Shown one piece after another: positions 1 through 7,830 of a stretch of 64,000 nucleotides of DNA. The stretch covers positions 3,677,894-3,741,893 of the forward strand of contig CP076040.1 in NCBI GenBank assembly GCA_014529675.2. Direction: 5' to 3'. The stretch is from Opitutia bacterium ISCC 52. GTDB lineage: Bacteria; Verrucomicrobiota; Verrucomicrobiia; Opitutales; UBA2995. The position numbers were made by a program, and so were the translations under genes. How positions within the stretch are numbered: the first letter of the stretch is position 1; every line of letters begins with the position of its first letter. The notes beneath the pieces were generated by a model. The model made no database searches. It was not told the DNA's origin and saw only the letters and a program-made list of their open reading frames with translations.

Positions 1-458
1 AGGTGGACATCTTTAAGATCTTTAAAGACTACGAACTCTTTGGAGCGATGAACATCAACTACCTAAAGCTCGATGAAGTGCCCGAGTATAAGGCTGGTTG
101 GCAACCGGTATTGGATACCCTCCGTGCAGGACAGTTTTTCGTCACCACGGGCGAGGTCCTGATAACCGACTGTAGCTTCAATGGCAAAGAAAGCGGCGAA
201 ACGCTCTCAAAACGTTCTCTGAAAGCAGTACCATTGAAAGTATCTCTTGAATGGACCTACCCGCTTTCCCATCTCGAGGTGGTATCCGGCGACGGTGAAA
301 AAATCTATCGCAAGCGTATCGATCTATCTGATACTTCAGAATTTGGAAGCAAGGACATCCAAATAGACTTGGACCTTTCCAATCGCACGTGGGCAAGAAT
401 TGAAGTTTGGGACATCGCCAAGAATGGTGCCTTCACTCAACCTGTGTGGATCGATTGA
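1..458 (+). CDS. C-terminal part of a CehA/McbA-type (PHP-like) metallohydrolase, truncated by window start
   Basis: The reading frame is open from the first base and ends with TGA at 456-458; the N-terminal catalytic part lies outside the window. The visible 150 residues match the C-terminal beta-sandwich end typical of CehA/McbA-family metallohydrolases: an 'LRAGQFFVTTGEVLI' segment, a 'FNGKESGETL' turn, a hydrophobic 'WTYPLSHLEVV' strand, and the closing 'IEVWDIAKNGAFTQPVWID', which is characteristic of this family's last strands. None of the metal-binding histidines are in view, so activity cannot be judged. The GTG at position 3 is not taken as the start. Family placement rests on these motifs alone. 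Confidence 0.6.
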   Translation, partial: VDIFKIFKDYELFGAMNINYLKLDEVPEYKAGWQPVLDTLRAGQFFVTTGEVLITDCSFNGKESGETLSKRSLKAVPLKVSLEWTYPLSHLEVVSGDGEKIYRKRIDLSDTSEFGSKDIQIDLDLSNRTWARIEVWDIAKNGAFTQPVWID

Positions 459-539
459 GTCGAGTAGATCACGGGTGGCTTGAATATGTTACCCTTTCAT
501 TGGTTTAAATAGAAGAATCACTATTAATAGCAAAGGAGT

Positions 540-656
540 AAAAGGCAGTACCCCCCCAGAAGAACCGCATGGCGTAGCTGAGTCGCCAAAGAAATAGACA
601 TGATTTAAGATCAGGCCGCATGAGTCCGCTACAATGGCGGGAGGATGCGGCCTTTT
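540..656 (+). ncRNA. Candidate structured intergenic RNA or attenuator-like leader
   Basis: Two hairpins can be drawn. The first is TGGCG (570-574) with CGCCA (584-588). The second is AGGCCGCAT (613-621) with ATGCGGCCT (645-653), followed by TTTT. A second copy of CCGCATG at 565-571 could compete with 616-622 for the same partner at 645-650, so two alternative folds exist. It could be a small RNA, a leader, or the 3' end of the preceding transcript. No known riboswitch class was recognised. Confidence 0.25.
613..656 (+). terminator. Rho-independent terminator
   Basis: A perfect 9-bp inverted repeat AGGCCGCAT / ATGCGGCCT is followed directly by a T run (653-656). An inner CCGC/GCGG pairing (626-629 with 637-640) can extend the stem. 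It lies about 155 bp after the metallohydrolase stop codon, so it either ends that transcript or ends a short RNA transcribed from the gap. Confidence 0.6.
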
Positions 657-720
657 CTTAGCCTGGCTTTGTCAGTTGATTAAAGCTTTTATACACTTGA
701 ATGAAAAGAAGTGCTAACCA

Positions 721-999
721 TTGGAGAACATAGAAGCTTACATAGGGCAGGCATCTCGTACAGAGCGTCGCAACGCATTTAAAATGCGAATCAGCGAGCT
801 ACCAGAAGATGTAGAGCTCAGCGAATCGTTTGGCAGCTACTCACTCCATTTTGAAGTCAAGGATAACACGATATTCGTCAAGCGCTCAATTAAGCTGCAA
901 TCCCAACGCGTCACTTTGGAAGACTATTCCGTTCTTGAATCTTTTTATCAGAAACGAATTAAGGCCGATCAATCAACCGTCGTGCTGGAACGCTCATAA
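721..999 (+). pseudogene. Orphan C-terminal fragment of a DUF3857/DUF3858-type transglutaminase-like protein
   Basis: The 92-residue frame resembles only the last ~80 residues of DUF3857-containing transglutaminase-like proteins: an 'ELPEDVELSESFGSYSLHF' strand pair, 'VKDNTIFVKRSIKLQSQRV', and 'DYSVLESFYQKRI...VVL'. An in-frame TAA at 715-717 closes the frame immediately upstream, and the only starts are a TTG at 721 or an ATG at 784. The DUF3857 and transglutaminase-core domains are absent from the preceding sequence. Its last 31 bp overlap the convergent gene at 969-1778. I read it as a gene remnant. A short expressed protein is possible but less likely. Confidence 0.45.
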
Positions 1000-1778
1000 G
1001 GTTCATCTTGTGCCAAGTTCCCCATTTCCTCTGCGTAGATGGGCAATTCGAAAAAGCTCGGATCAATCTCGCGATTGATGACCAGTTCAGTGATGGTTAA
1101 CTCGGCCTCGTAGGCAGGATTGAGATACCGAATTTTTCGAGGGAAACGAAAGCCTTCCTCCTCTTCAAAATCGTAGTAGCGCTCAGTCGCTTCAAATTCA
1201 CTTTCGGGGCCCGCTGAAACCAAATGTATCTTCTGGAAGAGATCACCGTTCGATTTAAAATACCAATGCTCTTCCTTTCCATCTTGATCGGTGAAAATCA
1301 ACTGAATGGTCTCATTGCCTTCGATGATTTCCGGAGGCCCTAAACGGATGCTTGAATATTCACCTCGCAAGTTGAGATCTCGCTGAAGATTAGCATCGTT
1401 CAGGAGCTCATCAACTTCTGTGTAATGAAGGGGTCTCTCACCTGCGATCGGATGCCATTCCCAAGCTTGGTTGCCATTGAGAGCATTCCTTATTTCTCCC
1501 AATACAGGGAAGTGTTGTATGGAGTATACCCTGTCCGGCGCTTGCATTTTTTGGGCCATAGGAATCCTCAACCCTTGCGATTCGAGCTTCATGATTCCAT
1601 CTACTTCAATACTGGTAATTGTCAGGAGTCGGTCTCGCCCCCCTTGAGAATCCACATAGTCCTGCAACACCGCATCGACCTTCTCGTCCTCCTCTAAAGC
1701 ACTTGAAGCAATGAGACCTTGAATGACAAACAGTCCAGCCCAACCGATCAGGAATATCCGGCTAGGCTGCATCCTCAT
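969..1778 (-). CDS. Secreted LolA-like (outer-membrane lipoprotein-sorting-like) protein
   Basis: 269 residues with an N-terminal signal peptide (positive 'MRMQPSR', then 'IFLIGWAGLFVIQGLIASSA'). The mature part has the pattern of LolA/LolB-fold proteins of the 'outer membrane lipoprotein-sorting' group: an initial helix with a 'GG' turn ('DSQGGRDRLL'), alternating beta strands with 'MQAPDRVY', 'NGNQAWEWHP' and 'HWYFKSNGDLFQKI', and a closing 'IDPSFFELP'. It probably binds a hydrophobic ligand in the periplasm, but no ligand can be named. Its start overlaps the end of the broken S41 peptidase (1762-1778), a pairing that suggests they once formed an operon. Whether it is still expressed without an intact partner is unclear. 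Confidence 0.6.
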   Translation of the reverse strand: MRMQPSRIFLIGWAGLFVIQGLIASSALEEDEKVDAVLQDYVDSQGGRDRLLTITSIEVDGIMKLESQGLRIPMAQKMQAPDRVYSIQHFPVLGEIRNALNGNQAWEWHPIAGERPLHYTEVDELLNDANLQRDLNLRGEYSSIRLGPPEIIEGNETIQLIFTDQDGKEEHWYFKSNGDLFQKIHLVSAGPESEFEATERYYDFEEEEGFRFPRKIRYLNPAYEAELTITELVINREIDPSFFELPIYAEEMGNLAQDEPYERSSTTVD

Positions 1779-2624
1779 CCTCCATCCGCTGTCGATTCAT
1801 CCACTCCAAAGCTTCTGTCATGGGCAGATCGACTCCTTGTTCTAATTGATCGAAACTGGGAACCAACACTTCATCTGGAACCACTCCATTTTTCTCAATT
1901 CGATAGCCACCCGGGGTATGATAGTCACCTACCGCGTACTGAAATAAATCCCCACTCGGCAACTTTTTGAACAACGATGGCAAGGACTGCCCATCGAAGA
2001 TTCTCCAAAAACCCGTGCACGACCCACCTCCTGCAATCCTGCTGCAAACATTTCGGAGGTCGAAGCGGACGAGCCATCGACCAGCACGGCCACAGGCCCC
2101 GAAAAACGCTTTCTCTGTGGAAAGCCCTGATAGGTCATGTGCCCTTTCTTCAAATTGAGTTTACCCAGGTTGGTTGGCTCATCCACCAACAATCCGCTGA
2201 TCCCGGTGGCCATTACGGTTAAGCCCCCGAGATTCGATCGAAGATCAATAATGAGTCCTTGGGCCTGCTCGGAAGCTTGTTCAATACTTGCTCGAATTTC
2301 GGCCATCAAATTTGGAACGAAGTAGTTGAAGCGGACATATAGAATGTCGTTCTCCAAATAGCGCTGTTCAAATTCGATACGATGAGAAGGGAGGTGACCG
2401 ACAGAATCAGATAGCTCCCGTGAATCGGCGGTCGGCATCATGTAGACTTTTAGCGCCCGCTTTCCGGGAGGATACCAATCGGTTCGAATTCGTTTTACGG
2501 TCCCTCCTTGGATAACTTCGTTCAGGTGACGCTGTATATAAAAGGATTTGATCTTATCTGGTAACGGTTTGCGCGCGAAATGTTTTACCAAGCCTTTGAT
2601 GGTACGTCTATGGATTGACTTCAA
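1762..2624 (-). pseudogene. S41-family (C-terminal processing / tricorn-like) peptidase, truncated and frameshifted
   Basis: Two minus-strand frames together spell the S41 catalytic domain. The upstream frame (2624 down to 1929) holds 'YVRFNYFVPNLM', 'GLIIDLRSNLGGL', 'VAVLVDGSSASTSEMFAAGL' with the presumed nucleophile serine, and 'VFGESSMG'. It then runs into nonsense, while the second frame (1983 down to 1762) continues with 'LPSLFKKLPSGDLFQYAV', 'GVVPDE' and the expected C-terminal helix. Loss of one base near the GGGC at 1992-1989 explains the break. The N-terminal helical/PDZ part is also missing: the frame opens only after a TAG at 2675-2673 and starts with a TTG. Two independent lesions argue for a true pseudogene rather than a single sequencing error. 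Confidence 0.65.
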
Positions 2625-2844
2625 ACGCCTCTTGCCGCGACAAATACCCCCAAGAAACCGATTGAGTGACCGCTATATATAAAAAGCTCAACAAGGCCGT
2701 CCTGGTACAATATTTAAACTTCCTATACATTTGAGGGTTAAAAGACTCCTAATTCGGGGGGTAAAATTCAAATGTTTATCATCTAAAGGCTTCAACTTGC
2801 GGTTTAACCTAAGCAAATCTTTATTCGAGCCATCATTGTTACTT

Positions 2845-3555
2845 ATGAGCTTCGATTCCATACATACTATCAGCTTTGACGCCACTGGCACTTTATTTGA
2901 CCCAATACCATCCATTGGAGGTATCTATGCCGAGGTGCTGCACCAACACGGTGTATTCATAAGCGAACCTGAACTGGAAATGCGCTTTATGGCGGAATTC
3001 CACAAATCCCGCTCTTGCCCGATGCCCGTCATCAATGAAGCGCACGAAAAGAATCGCTGGCACAATGTGATAGCGGAAATTCTGGGTGACGACTTCTCCG
3101 ACTTTATTTTTGAGGATCTCTGGCAAACCATGGGAGAAGGCTTTCGTTGGAAAACGAAGAGCAAAGTATTACGCACGCTAACCTCATTGAAAGAAGCCGG
3201 GTTTAAGCTGGTGCTGTCTTCCAATTGGGATAAGCGCCTTTATTCTATACTTAAGCAACTGAATCTACTGTCTCATTTCGACCATGTATTTCTCTCAACC
3301 GAGCTCGGGGTCGAAAAGCCAGCGGAGGCATTTTACTCCAAAATCGCCGAAGAAATTAAAGTGGATCCAATTCATCTACTTCATGTGGGGAATAGTCAGG
3401 CCAATGATTACAAACCGGCCTTGAGATCTGGATGGAACGCTCTTCTCCTGCACAACCGGATTCCTCATGGCATGGAGCCCGGAACGGTTCTTGGCTCTGT
3501 AGATCAACTGCCAGAGATTTTGCAGTCAGAGCAAGCAGTAGTTGCGGATATTTGA
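2845..3555 (+). CDS. HAD-superfamily hydrolase, HDHD3-like
   Basis: The ATG at 2845 is chosen because upstream in-frame residues are low-complexity and unlike the family. From there, 236 residues show the HAD order. Motif I is 'ISFDATGTLFD', with Thr where phosphatases usually carry the second Asp. A helical cap covers roughly residues 20-95. Motif II is 'VLSSNWDKR', the motif III lysine is in 'GVEKP', and motif IV is 'VGNSQANDYKPA'. This is the pattern of haloacid-dehalogenase/HDHD3-type small-molecule phosphatases; the substrate is unknown. It stands alone between the decayed S41 gene and the DUF721 gene. About 220 bp upstream hold no gene. Confidence 0.75.
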   Translation: MSFDSIHTISFDATGTLFDPIPSIGGIYAEVLHQHGVFISEPELEMRFMAEFHKSRSCPMPVINEAHEKNRWHNVIAEILGDDFSDFIFEDLWQTMGEGFRWKTKSKVLRTLTSLKEAGFKLVLSSNWDKRLYSILKQLNLLSHFDHVFLSTELGVEKPAEAFYSKIAEEIKVDPIHLLHVGNSQANDYKPALRSGWNALLLHNRIPHGMEPGTVLGSVDQLPEILQSEQAVVADI

Positions 3556-3616
3556 GCGAATCAGGTCCCGTGTAACGGGATTCCCTCGACAGGTGGGAAC
3601 GGTCACTTAAACCTAT

Positions 3617-4021
3617 GTGGCAGTTCAACTAACCAGCGACCGCTCCATGCGCCACTATTTTAGCCGCAAGACCAATAACCTGATTGCTTCCTTCAGAGGA
3701 CTTCCCCCCGACCGATCAAGGGCGTGGAACAAGAAAGTGAAGGATCTGGATGACGTGATGGATACGCTGGTAGACCGCTTCAAACTTGGAAGCACCCAGC
3801 CAGAGGAGACCATCACTAATGAATGGGTATCCCTTGTGGGTGAGAATAATGCCAAGTATGCAAACCCTTGGCGGCTAGAACGTGGCAGGACGCTTTACGT
3901 ACAAGTAAGCAATCCAGTCGTTAAACAAGAAATGCAGTTCAGTAAAAAGGTCCTCTTGAAACGGCTAAACAACCTCCGGGGGTGCGAGAAAATCCAGGAG
4001 ATCATTTTTCGAGCGGGGTAA
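3617..4021 (+). CDS. DUF721 (DciA-like) protein
   Basis: 134 residues from a GTG at 3617, with an AGGTGGG tract about 20 bp upstream. The C-terminal half carries the DUF721 signature: 'WVSLVGENNAKYANP', 'LERGRTLYVQVSNPVVKQEM' and 'LLKRLNNLRGCEKIQEIIFR'. This is the same order as in DciA, the helicase operator that loads DnaB in bacteria lacking DnaC/DnaI-type loaders. The N-terminal half is basic and helical. If it acts as DciA it works at replication initiation and restart; this role is inferred from the family. No replication gene is next to it, and it is separated by 200 bp from korA. Confidence 0.65.
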   Translation: MAVQLTSDRSMRHYFSRKTNNLIASFRGLPPDRSRAWNKKVKDLDDVMDTLVDRFKLGSTQPEETITNEWVSLVGENNAKYANPWRLERGRTLYVQVSNPVVKQEMQFSKKVLLKRLNNLRGCEKIQEIIFRAG

Positions 4022-4221
4022 CTCAAAGTAGCATGGAGGATCAAACTGCATCCCTTCAATTGAACTTCTTTTGGATCGCCCAAAATCGCCTGAAAGCGGA
4101 TTTAATTTCAGTTCCTCCCAGAGTAATCAAAACTAATACCTATAGTGGTTGACTAACAGGAAATAACATTTTGGATTGGCGCGTTTTACCCAAAGTTCAA
4201 TCCCCGCATACTACTAAAAAC

Positions 4222-6075
4222 ATGGGCACAGAGTCCACTATTACTGACGAGTTTAAAGAACTAAAAACAGTCGTTATCCGCTTCGCAGGAGATTCAGGTG
4301 ACGGCATGCAAACTATCGGGGAACGATTTACGGACAGCAGCGCTGCTTTCGGTAACGATCTGGCGACTTTTCCGGACTTTCCGGCAGAGATTCGAGCCCC
4401 GGCTGGAACCATTCCCGGCGTATCTGCATTCCAGATACAATTCGGAAGCACGGAGATCCTGACCCCCGGAGACGCTCCCGATGCGCTGGTAGCGATGAAT
4501 CCGGCTGCTCTGGCCGTTCATCTGCGTGACCTGACTGAGGGCGGCATGCTAGTGGTCAACTCAGCGGCCTTCACTGAGGCAAACCTCAAAATGGCGGATT
4601 TCGAAAGCAATCCTCTCGAAGACCCAGAGCTCACAAGCAAGTACGAGCTGATCCAGGTTGATATCAATCATTTCACCCAGGAATCACTCAAGGATACTGA
4701 GCTCACAGCAAAAGATAAGCTTCGCTGTAAGAACTTTTTCGCCCTCGGATTCATGTATTGGATCTACAGCCGTCCGATTGACAACACGATTGATTTCATC
4801 CGGGAAAAATGGAGCCGCAAGGCACCTGCTCTCGCGGAAGCCAATATCACGGTTCTTAAAGCCGGTTATTACTTCGGGGAGACGACCGAGACATCACGCA
4901 ACCGCTACATGGTCGCCAAGGCCGAAGTAGAAACAGGCACCTACCGCAAAATCTCTGGAAATGAAGCACTGGTACTCGGCTTGATCGCTGGAGCCGAAAA
5001 GGCAGACCGCAAGCTCCTTTACTCGGGTTACCCTATAACACCGGCCTCTTCGATTCTCGAAATGCTGTCGAACTACAAGCACTTCGGTGTAAAGACGGTG
5101 CAGGCTGAAGATGAGATTGCTGCGATTGGAGTCGCGATCGGAGGAAGTTTTGCTGGAAATCTGGGAATTACTGGAACCAGTGGACCAGGAATGTGCTTGA
5201 AAGCGGAGTTTATCGGCCTGGCAACTTCGACAGAGCTCCCATTGGTCATTATCAATGTTCAACGCGGAGGCCCCAGCACTGGCCTCCCGACTAAGACGGA
5301 ACAAAGTGACTTGCTCCAAGCTGTTTACGGCCGCCATAGCGATGCTCCGATACCGGTCATTGCAGCTAACAGTCCTTCCGATTGTTTCGAAACAGCTATT
5401 GAGGCAGTGCGCATTGCACTCACCTTTTCTACACCTATTATCGTCCTTAGTGATCTCTATCTAGCGAACGGTGCTGAACCTTGGAAAATCCCATCAGTGG
5501 ACGGGATAGATGAGATCCAAAAGCCGATCGCAGCAGAAGGAGGTAACTACACCACTTTCGCCCGTGACGAAAAGACCTTGTCTCGCACCCTGGCTATTCC
5601 CGGTCAAAAAGGTAATGAGCACCGGATCGGTGGATTGGAAAAAGACGAAGGAGGCAGCGTAAGCTATGATCCTGACAACCATGAGGAAATGACTCATATC
5701 CGTGCAGAGAAGCTGAAACGTATCGCAGATTCATTCCCTCCCACTCAAATCCTTGGAGAAAAGAGCGGAAAAGTGCTCGTTCTCAGCTGGGGAGGAACTT
5801 ACGGGTCCATAACCGCGGCCGTAAGCGCTATGCAAGCGGAAGGGTTTTCAGTGAGCAGTGTTCACTTAAAACACTTACATCCAATGCCCAATGACTTGAA
5901 GGACATCATGGACGGCTTCGACCAGATTCTGGTTCCTGAATTAAATATGGGTCAGCTTGACGTCCTTTTGCGTTCACAATTCCTGGTAGACACTGTTGCT
6001 TACAATAAGGTTCAAGGGCAGCCATTCAAAGTGAAGGAATTGACCAAGAAGATCCACGAACTACTACAAGACTAA
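4222..6075 (+). CDS. korA: 2-oxoacid:ferredoxin oxidoreductase, fused gamma-alpha subunit
   Basis: About 617 residues from the ATG at 4222. A TTG at 4171 would add a 17-residue non-homologous tail and, although AGGA lies upstream of it, I prefer the ATG. The N-terminal ~190 residues are the gamma domain, opening with 'IRFAGDSGDGMQTIGERF'. The alpha domain follows with 'GNEALVLGLIAGAEKA', 'YSGYPITPASSILE', the invariant 'QAEDEIAAIGVAIGGSFAG' and 'TSGPGM'. With KorB it converts 2-oxoglutarate or a related 2-oxoacid, CoA and oxidised ferredoxin to acyl-CoA, CO2 and reduced ferredoxin. The substrate cannot be fixed from sequence alone. korB starts 33 bp downstream, so the two are one transcription unit. 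Confidence 0.85.
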   Translation: MGTESTITDEFKELKTVVIRFAGDSGDGMQTIGERFTDSSAAFGNDLATFPDFPAEIRAPAGTIPGVSAFQIQFGSTEILTPGDAPDALVAMNPAALAVHLRDLTEGGMLVVNSAAFTEANLKMADFESNPLEDPELTSKYELIQVDINHFTQESLKDTELTAKDKLRCKNFFALGFMYWIYSRPIDNTIDFIREKWSRKAPALAEANITVLKAGYYFGETTETSRNRYMVAKAEVETGTYRKISGNEALVLGLIAGAEKADRKLLYSGYPITPASSILEMLSNYKHFGVKTVQAEDEIAAIGVAIGGSFAGNLGITGTSGPGMCLKAEFIGLATSTELPLVIINVQRGGPSTGLPTKTEQSDLLQAVYGRHSDAPIPVIAANSPSDCFETAIEAVRIALTFSTPIIVLSDLYLANGAEPWKIPSVDGIDEIQKPIAAEGGNYTTFARDEKTLSRTLAIPGQKGNEHRIGGLEKDEGGSVSYDPDNHEEMTHIRAEKLKRIADSFPPTQILGEKSGKVLVLSWGGTYGSITAAVSAMQAEGFSVSSVHLKHLHPMPNDLKDIMDGFDQILVPELNMGQLDVLLRSQFLVDTVAYNKVQGQPFKVKELTKKIHELLQD

Positions 6076-6107
6076 GGCCTGAATTACTACCCGGAGAATC
6101 CTACCCA

Positions 6108-7136
6108 ATGGCAACTGAAACGATCGAAGAAAACCCGCTGACCAAAAAAGACTTTGTTACACCCAATGATGTTCGTTGGTGTCCAGGTTGCGGCGATTAC
6201 GCCATCCTGAACTCACTACAGCGCACATTGCCCGAACTGGGAATCCCCAAGGAGGACTACGTGGTTGTAAGTGGAATTGGCTGCTCTAGCCGTTTCCCCT
6301 ACTATATGAATACCTATGGATTCCACACCATTCATGGTCGTGCTCCAACGGTAGCAACAGGAGTCAAGGTGGCCAATCCGGATCTTAGCGTTTGGATGAT
6401 CACCGGCGATGGTGACGGACTCAGTATTGGTGGTAACCACCTGATGCATGCGCTTCGCCGCAACATCAATATCAACATCCTCCTTTTCAACAACCGGGTC
6501 TACGGCCTGACCAAGGGGCAATACAGCCCTACTTCACCTGTTGGCACCCGCACCAAGACCACTCCGACCGGCTCTATTGATAATCCGCTGAACCCCATCC
6601 TCTTTGCATTAGGCGCCGAAGCTACTTTCATTGCTCGCACGATTGACACCAATCCGAAGCATATGATCGAAACCTTCAAAGCGGCTCAGGCACACAACGG
6701 TGTATCCTTCGTAGAGATCTTCCAAAACTGTGTCATCTTTAACAACAAGACCTGGGACCCTGTATACGGACGCCGATCGCGAGACGACAATATGCTCTTC
6801 TTAAAAGAAGGCGAACCCATGGTTTTCGGCAAAGAAGAGAAAAAAGGTATTGTTTGGAATGGCAATCAACCAGAGGTAATTCCCCTGGGAGACGCATCTC
6901 CTGAAGAAAAAGGGGTCATGATTCACACACCTGATCGCCCTGGATCCCTTTACCCCGCCATGCTGGCTGAAATGACCCATCCTGAATTCCCAACCCCGGT
7001 CGGAACCCTTCGTCAGGTTGAAAAACCGACCTATGACGCACAGATTCAAAATCAGGTCCAAGAAGCGATAGACAGCCAGGACGGAAAGCCCGATTTACAA
7101 GGCTTGGTAAACGGCGCCAATACCTGGACAATCTAG
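6108..7136 (+). CDS. korB: 2-oxoacid:ferredoxin oxidoreductase, beta subunit
   Basis: 342 residues. The cluster-binding 'WCPGCGDY' near residue 25, 'GIGCSSRFPYY', and the thiamine diphosphate/Mg binding 'GDGDGLSIGGNH' followed by 'NINILLFNNRVYGLTKGQ' identify the beta subunit. A further cysteine in 'EIFQNCVIFN' completes the usual Fe-S ligand set. It forms the catalytic thiamine- and 4Fe-4S-bearing partner of KorA. The start has a GGAG about 13 bp upstream. A terminator follows within 60 bp, so korAB is a two-gene operon. The presence of ferredoxin-linked KorAB suggests low-potential ferredoxin metabolism or replacement of the NAD-linked dehydrogenase complex. Confidence 0.88.
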   Translation: MATETIEENPLTKKDFVTPNDVRWCPGCGDYAILNSLQRTLPELGIPKEDYVVVSGIGCSSRFPYYMNTYGFHTIHGRAPTVATGVKVANPDLSVWMITGDGDGLSIGGNHLMHALRRNININILLFNNRVYGLTKGQYSPTSPVGTRTKTTPTGSIDNPLNPILFALGAEATFIARTIDTNPKHMIETFKAAQAHNGVSFVEIFQNCVIFNNKTWDPVYGRRSRDDNMLFLKEGEPMVFGKEEKKGIVWNGNQPEVIPLGDASPEEKGVMIHTPDRPGSLYPAMLAEMTHPEFPTPVGTLRQVEKPTYDAQIQNQVQEAIDSQDGKPDLQGLVNGANTWTI

Positions 7137-7166
7137 TATCGTCCAAGGCGCTTCCACCTAACATTC

Positions 7167-7191
7167 GATCAGGGCCGGAAGGCCTGATTTT
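7167..7191 (+). terminator. Terminator after korAB
   Basis: ATCAGG-G-CC (7168-7176) pairs with GGCCTGAT (7181-7188) with one bulged G and a GGAA tetraloop, followed by a short T tract. It lies 30 bp after the korB stop codon. Confidence 0.55.
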
Positions 7192-7199
7192 ACTCATTA

Positions 7200-7381
7200 G
7201 TTTGGGGGCAGAAAAAACTTGCCAACAAAATAGAGCACGCCCATTTTTACGCGCTTACCGTTAGGGCGGAGGCCTCCGACAAGGACCTCTCTCCGCGACA
7301 CCTTCCAAGGAAAACGGTGGATTTGGCTCCGGCTGAGTCCAGGCATCTACGCCAAACGTCGTGAATATCTAAATTATTATT
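7200..7381 (+). promoter_or_regulatory. rpsO 5' leader, structured; possible S15 autoregulatory element
   Basis: This 180-bp gap holds no gene. Several pairings can be drawn, including GCGGAG (7266-7271) with CTCCGC (7291-7296) and the internal palindrome GGAGGCCTCC (7269-7278). The sequence just before the ATG (AAATTATTATT) has no Shine-Dalgarno. Ribosomal protein S15 represses its own mRNA in many bacteria through unrelated leader structures, so a regulatory fold here is plausible but unproven. Confidence 0.35.
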
Positions 7382-7654
7382 ATGTCGAATACAGTAAAAG
7401 TTGATAAACAACCCATCATTGAGAAGTTTCGCAAAAGCGATGCTGACACTGGATCCTCTGAGGTGCAAATCGCACTGTTAACTGCGAGGATCGCACACCT
7501 GACTGACCACTTGCGTGTTCACCGTAAAGATTATCACTCCCGTCGTGGACTGATTGCTATGGCGAGCCGTAGACGCAAGTTGCTGGATTACGTAAAAAAG
7601 CACGATCTCAACAAGTATAAGCAATTGTTGGAAGAGTTGAATCTCCGTCGCTAA
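7382..7654 (+). CDS. rpsO: 30S ribosomal protein S15
   Basis: 90 residues, the usual S15 length. The family pattern is plain: 'DTGSSEVQIALLTARIAHLTDHL' in helix 1-2, 'HRKDYHSRRGLIAMASRRRKLLDYV', and the closing 'YKQLLEELNLRR'. S15 binds 16S rRNA at the helix 20/21/22 junction and nucleates assembly of the platform of the small subunit. rpsO followed by pnp is a widely conserved order; here 176 bp separate them, which is enough for a processing site or a second promoter. Confidence 0.96.
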   Translation: MSNTVKVDKQPIIEKFRKSDADTGSSEVQIALLTARIAHLTDHLRVHRKDYHSRRGLIAMASRRRKLLDYVKKHDLNKYKQLLEELNLRR

Positions 7655-7830
7655 TTTCGTAATTACCCAACCAACCCATTGCATGGATGCATCCCCTATC
7701 CCCAAAGAGGCAGGCGGATTATCTATGCGTACAAACAGAAGAATGGCGGGTTCGGTGATCGCAGGCAATTAAGCCTCATATCACTCCATCTTGTAAGTCC
7801 CCGCCTGTAACACAGAGAGAAAATACATAA

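Noticed and set aside
1929-1992. Programmed frameshift in the S41 peptidase
   Set aside because: No slippery heptamer or downstream structure at 1989-1992, and the gene is also N-terminally truncated.
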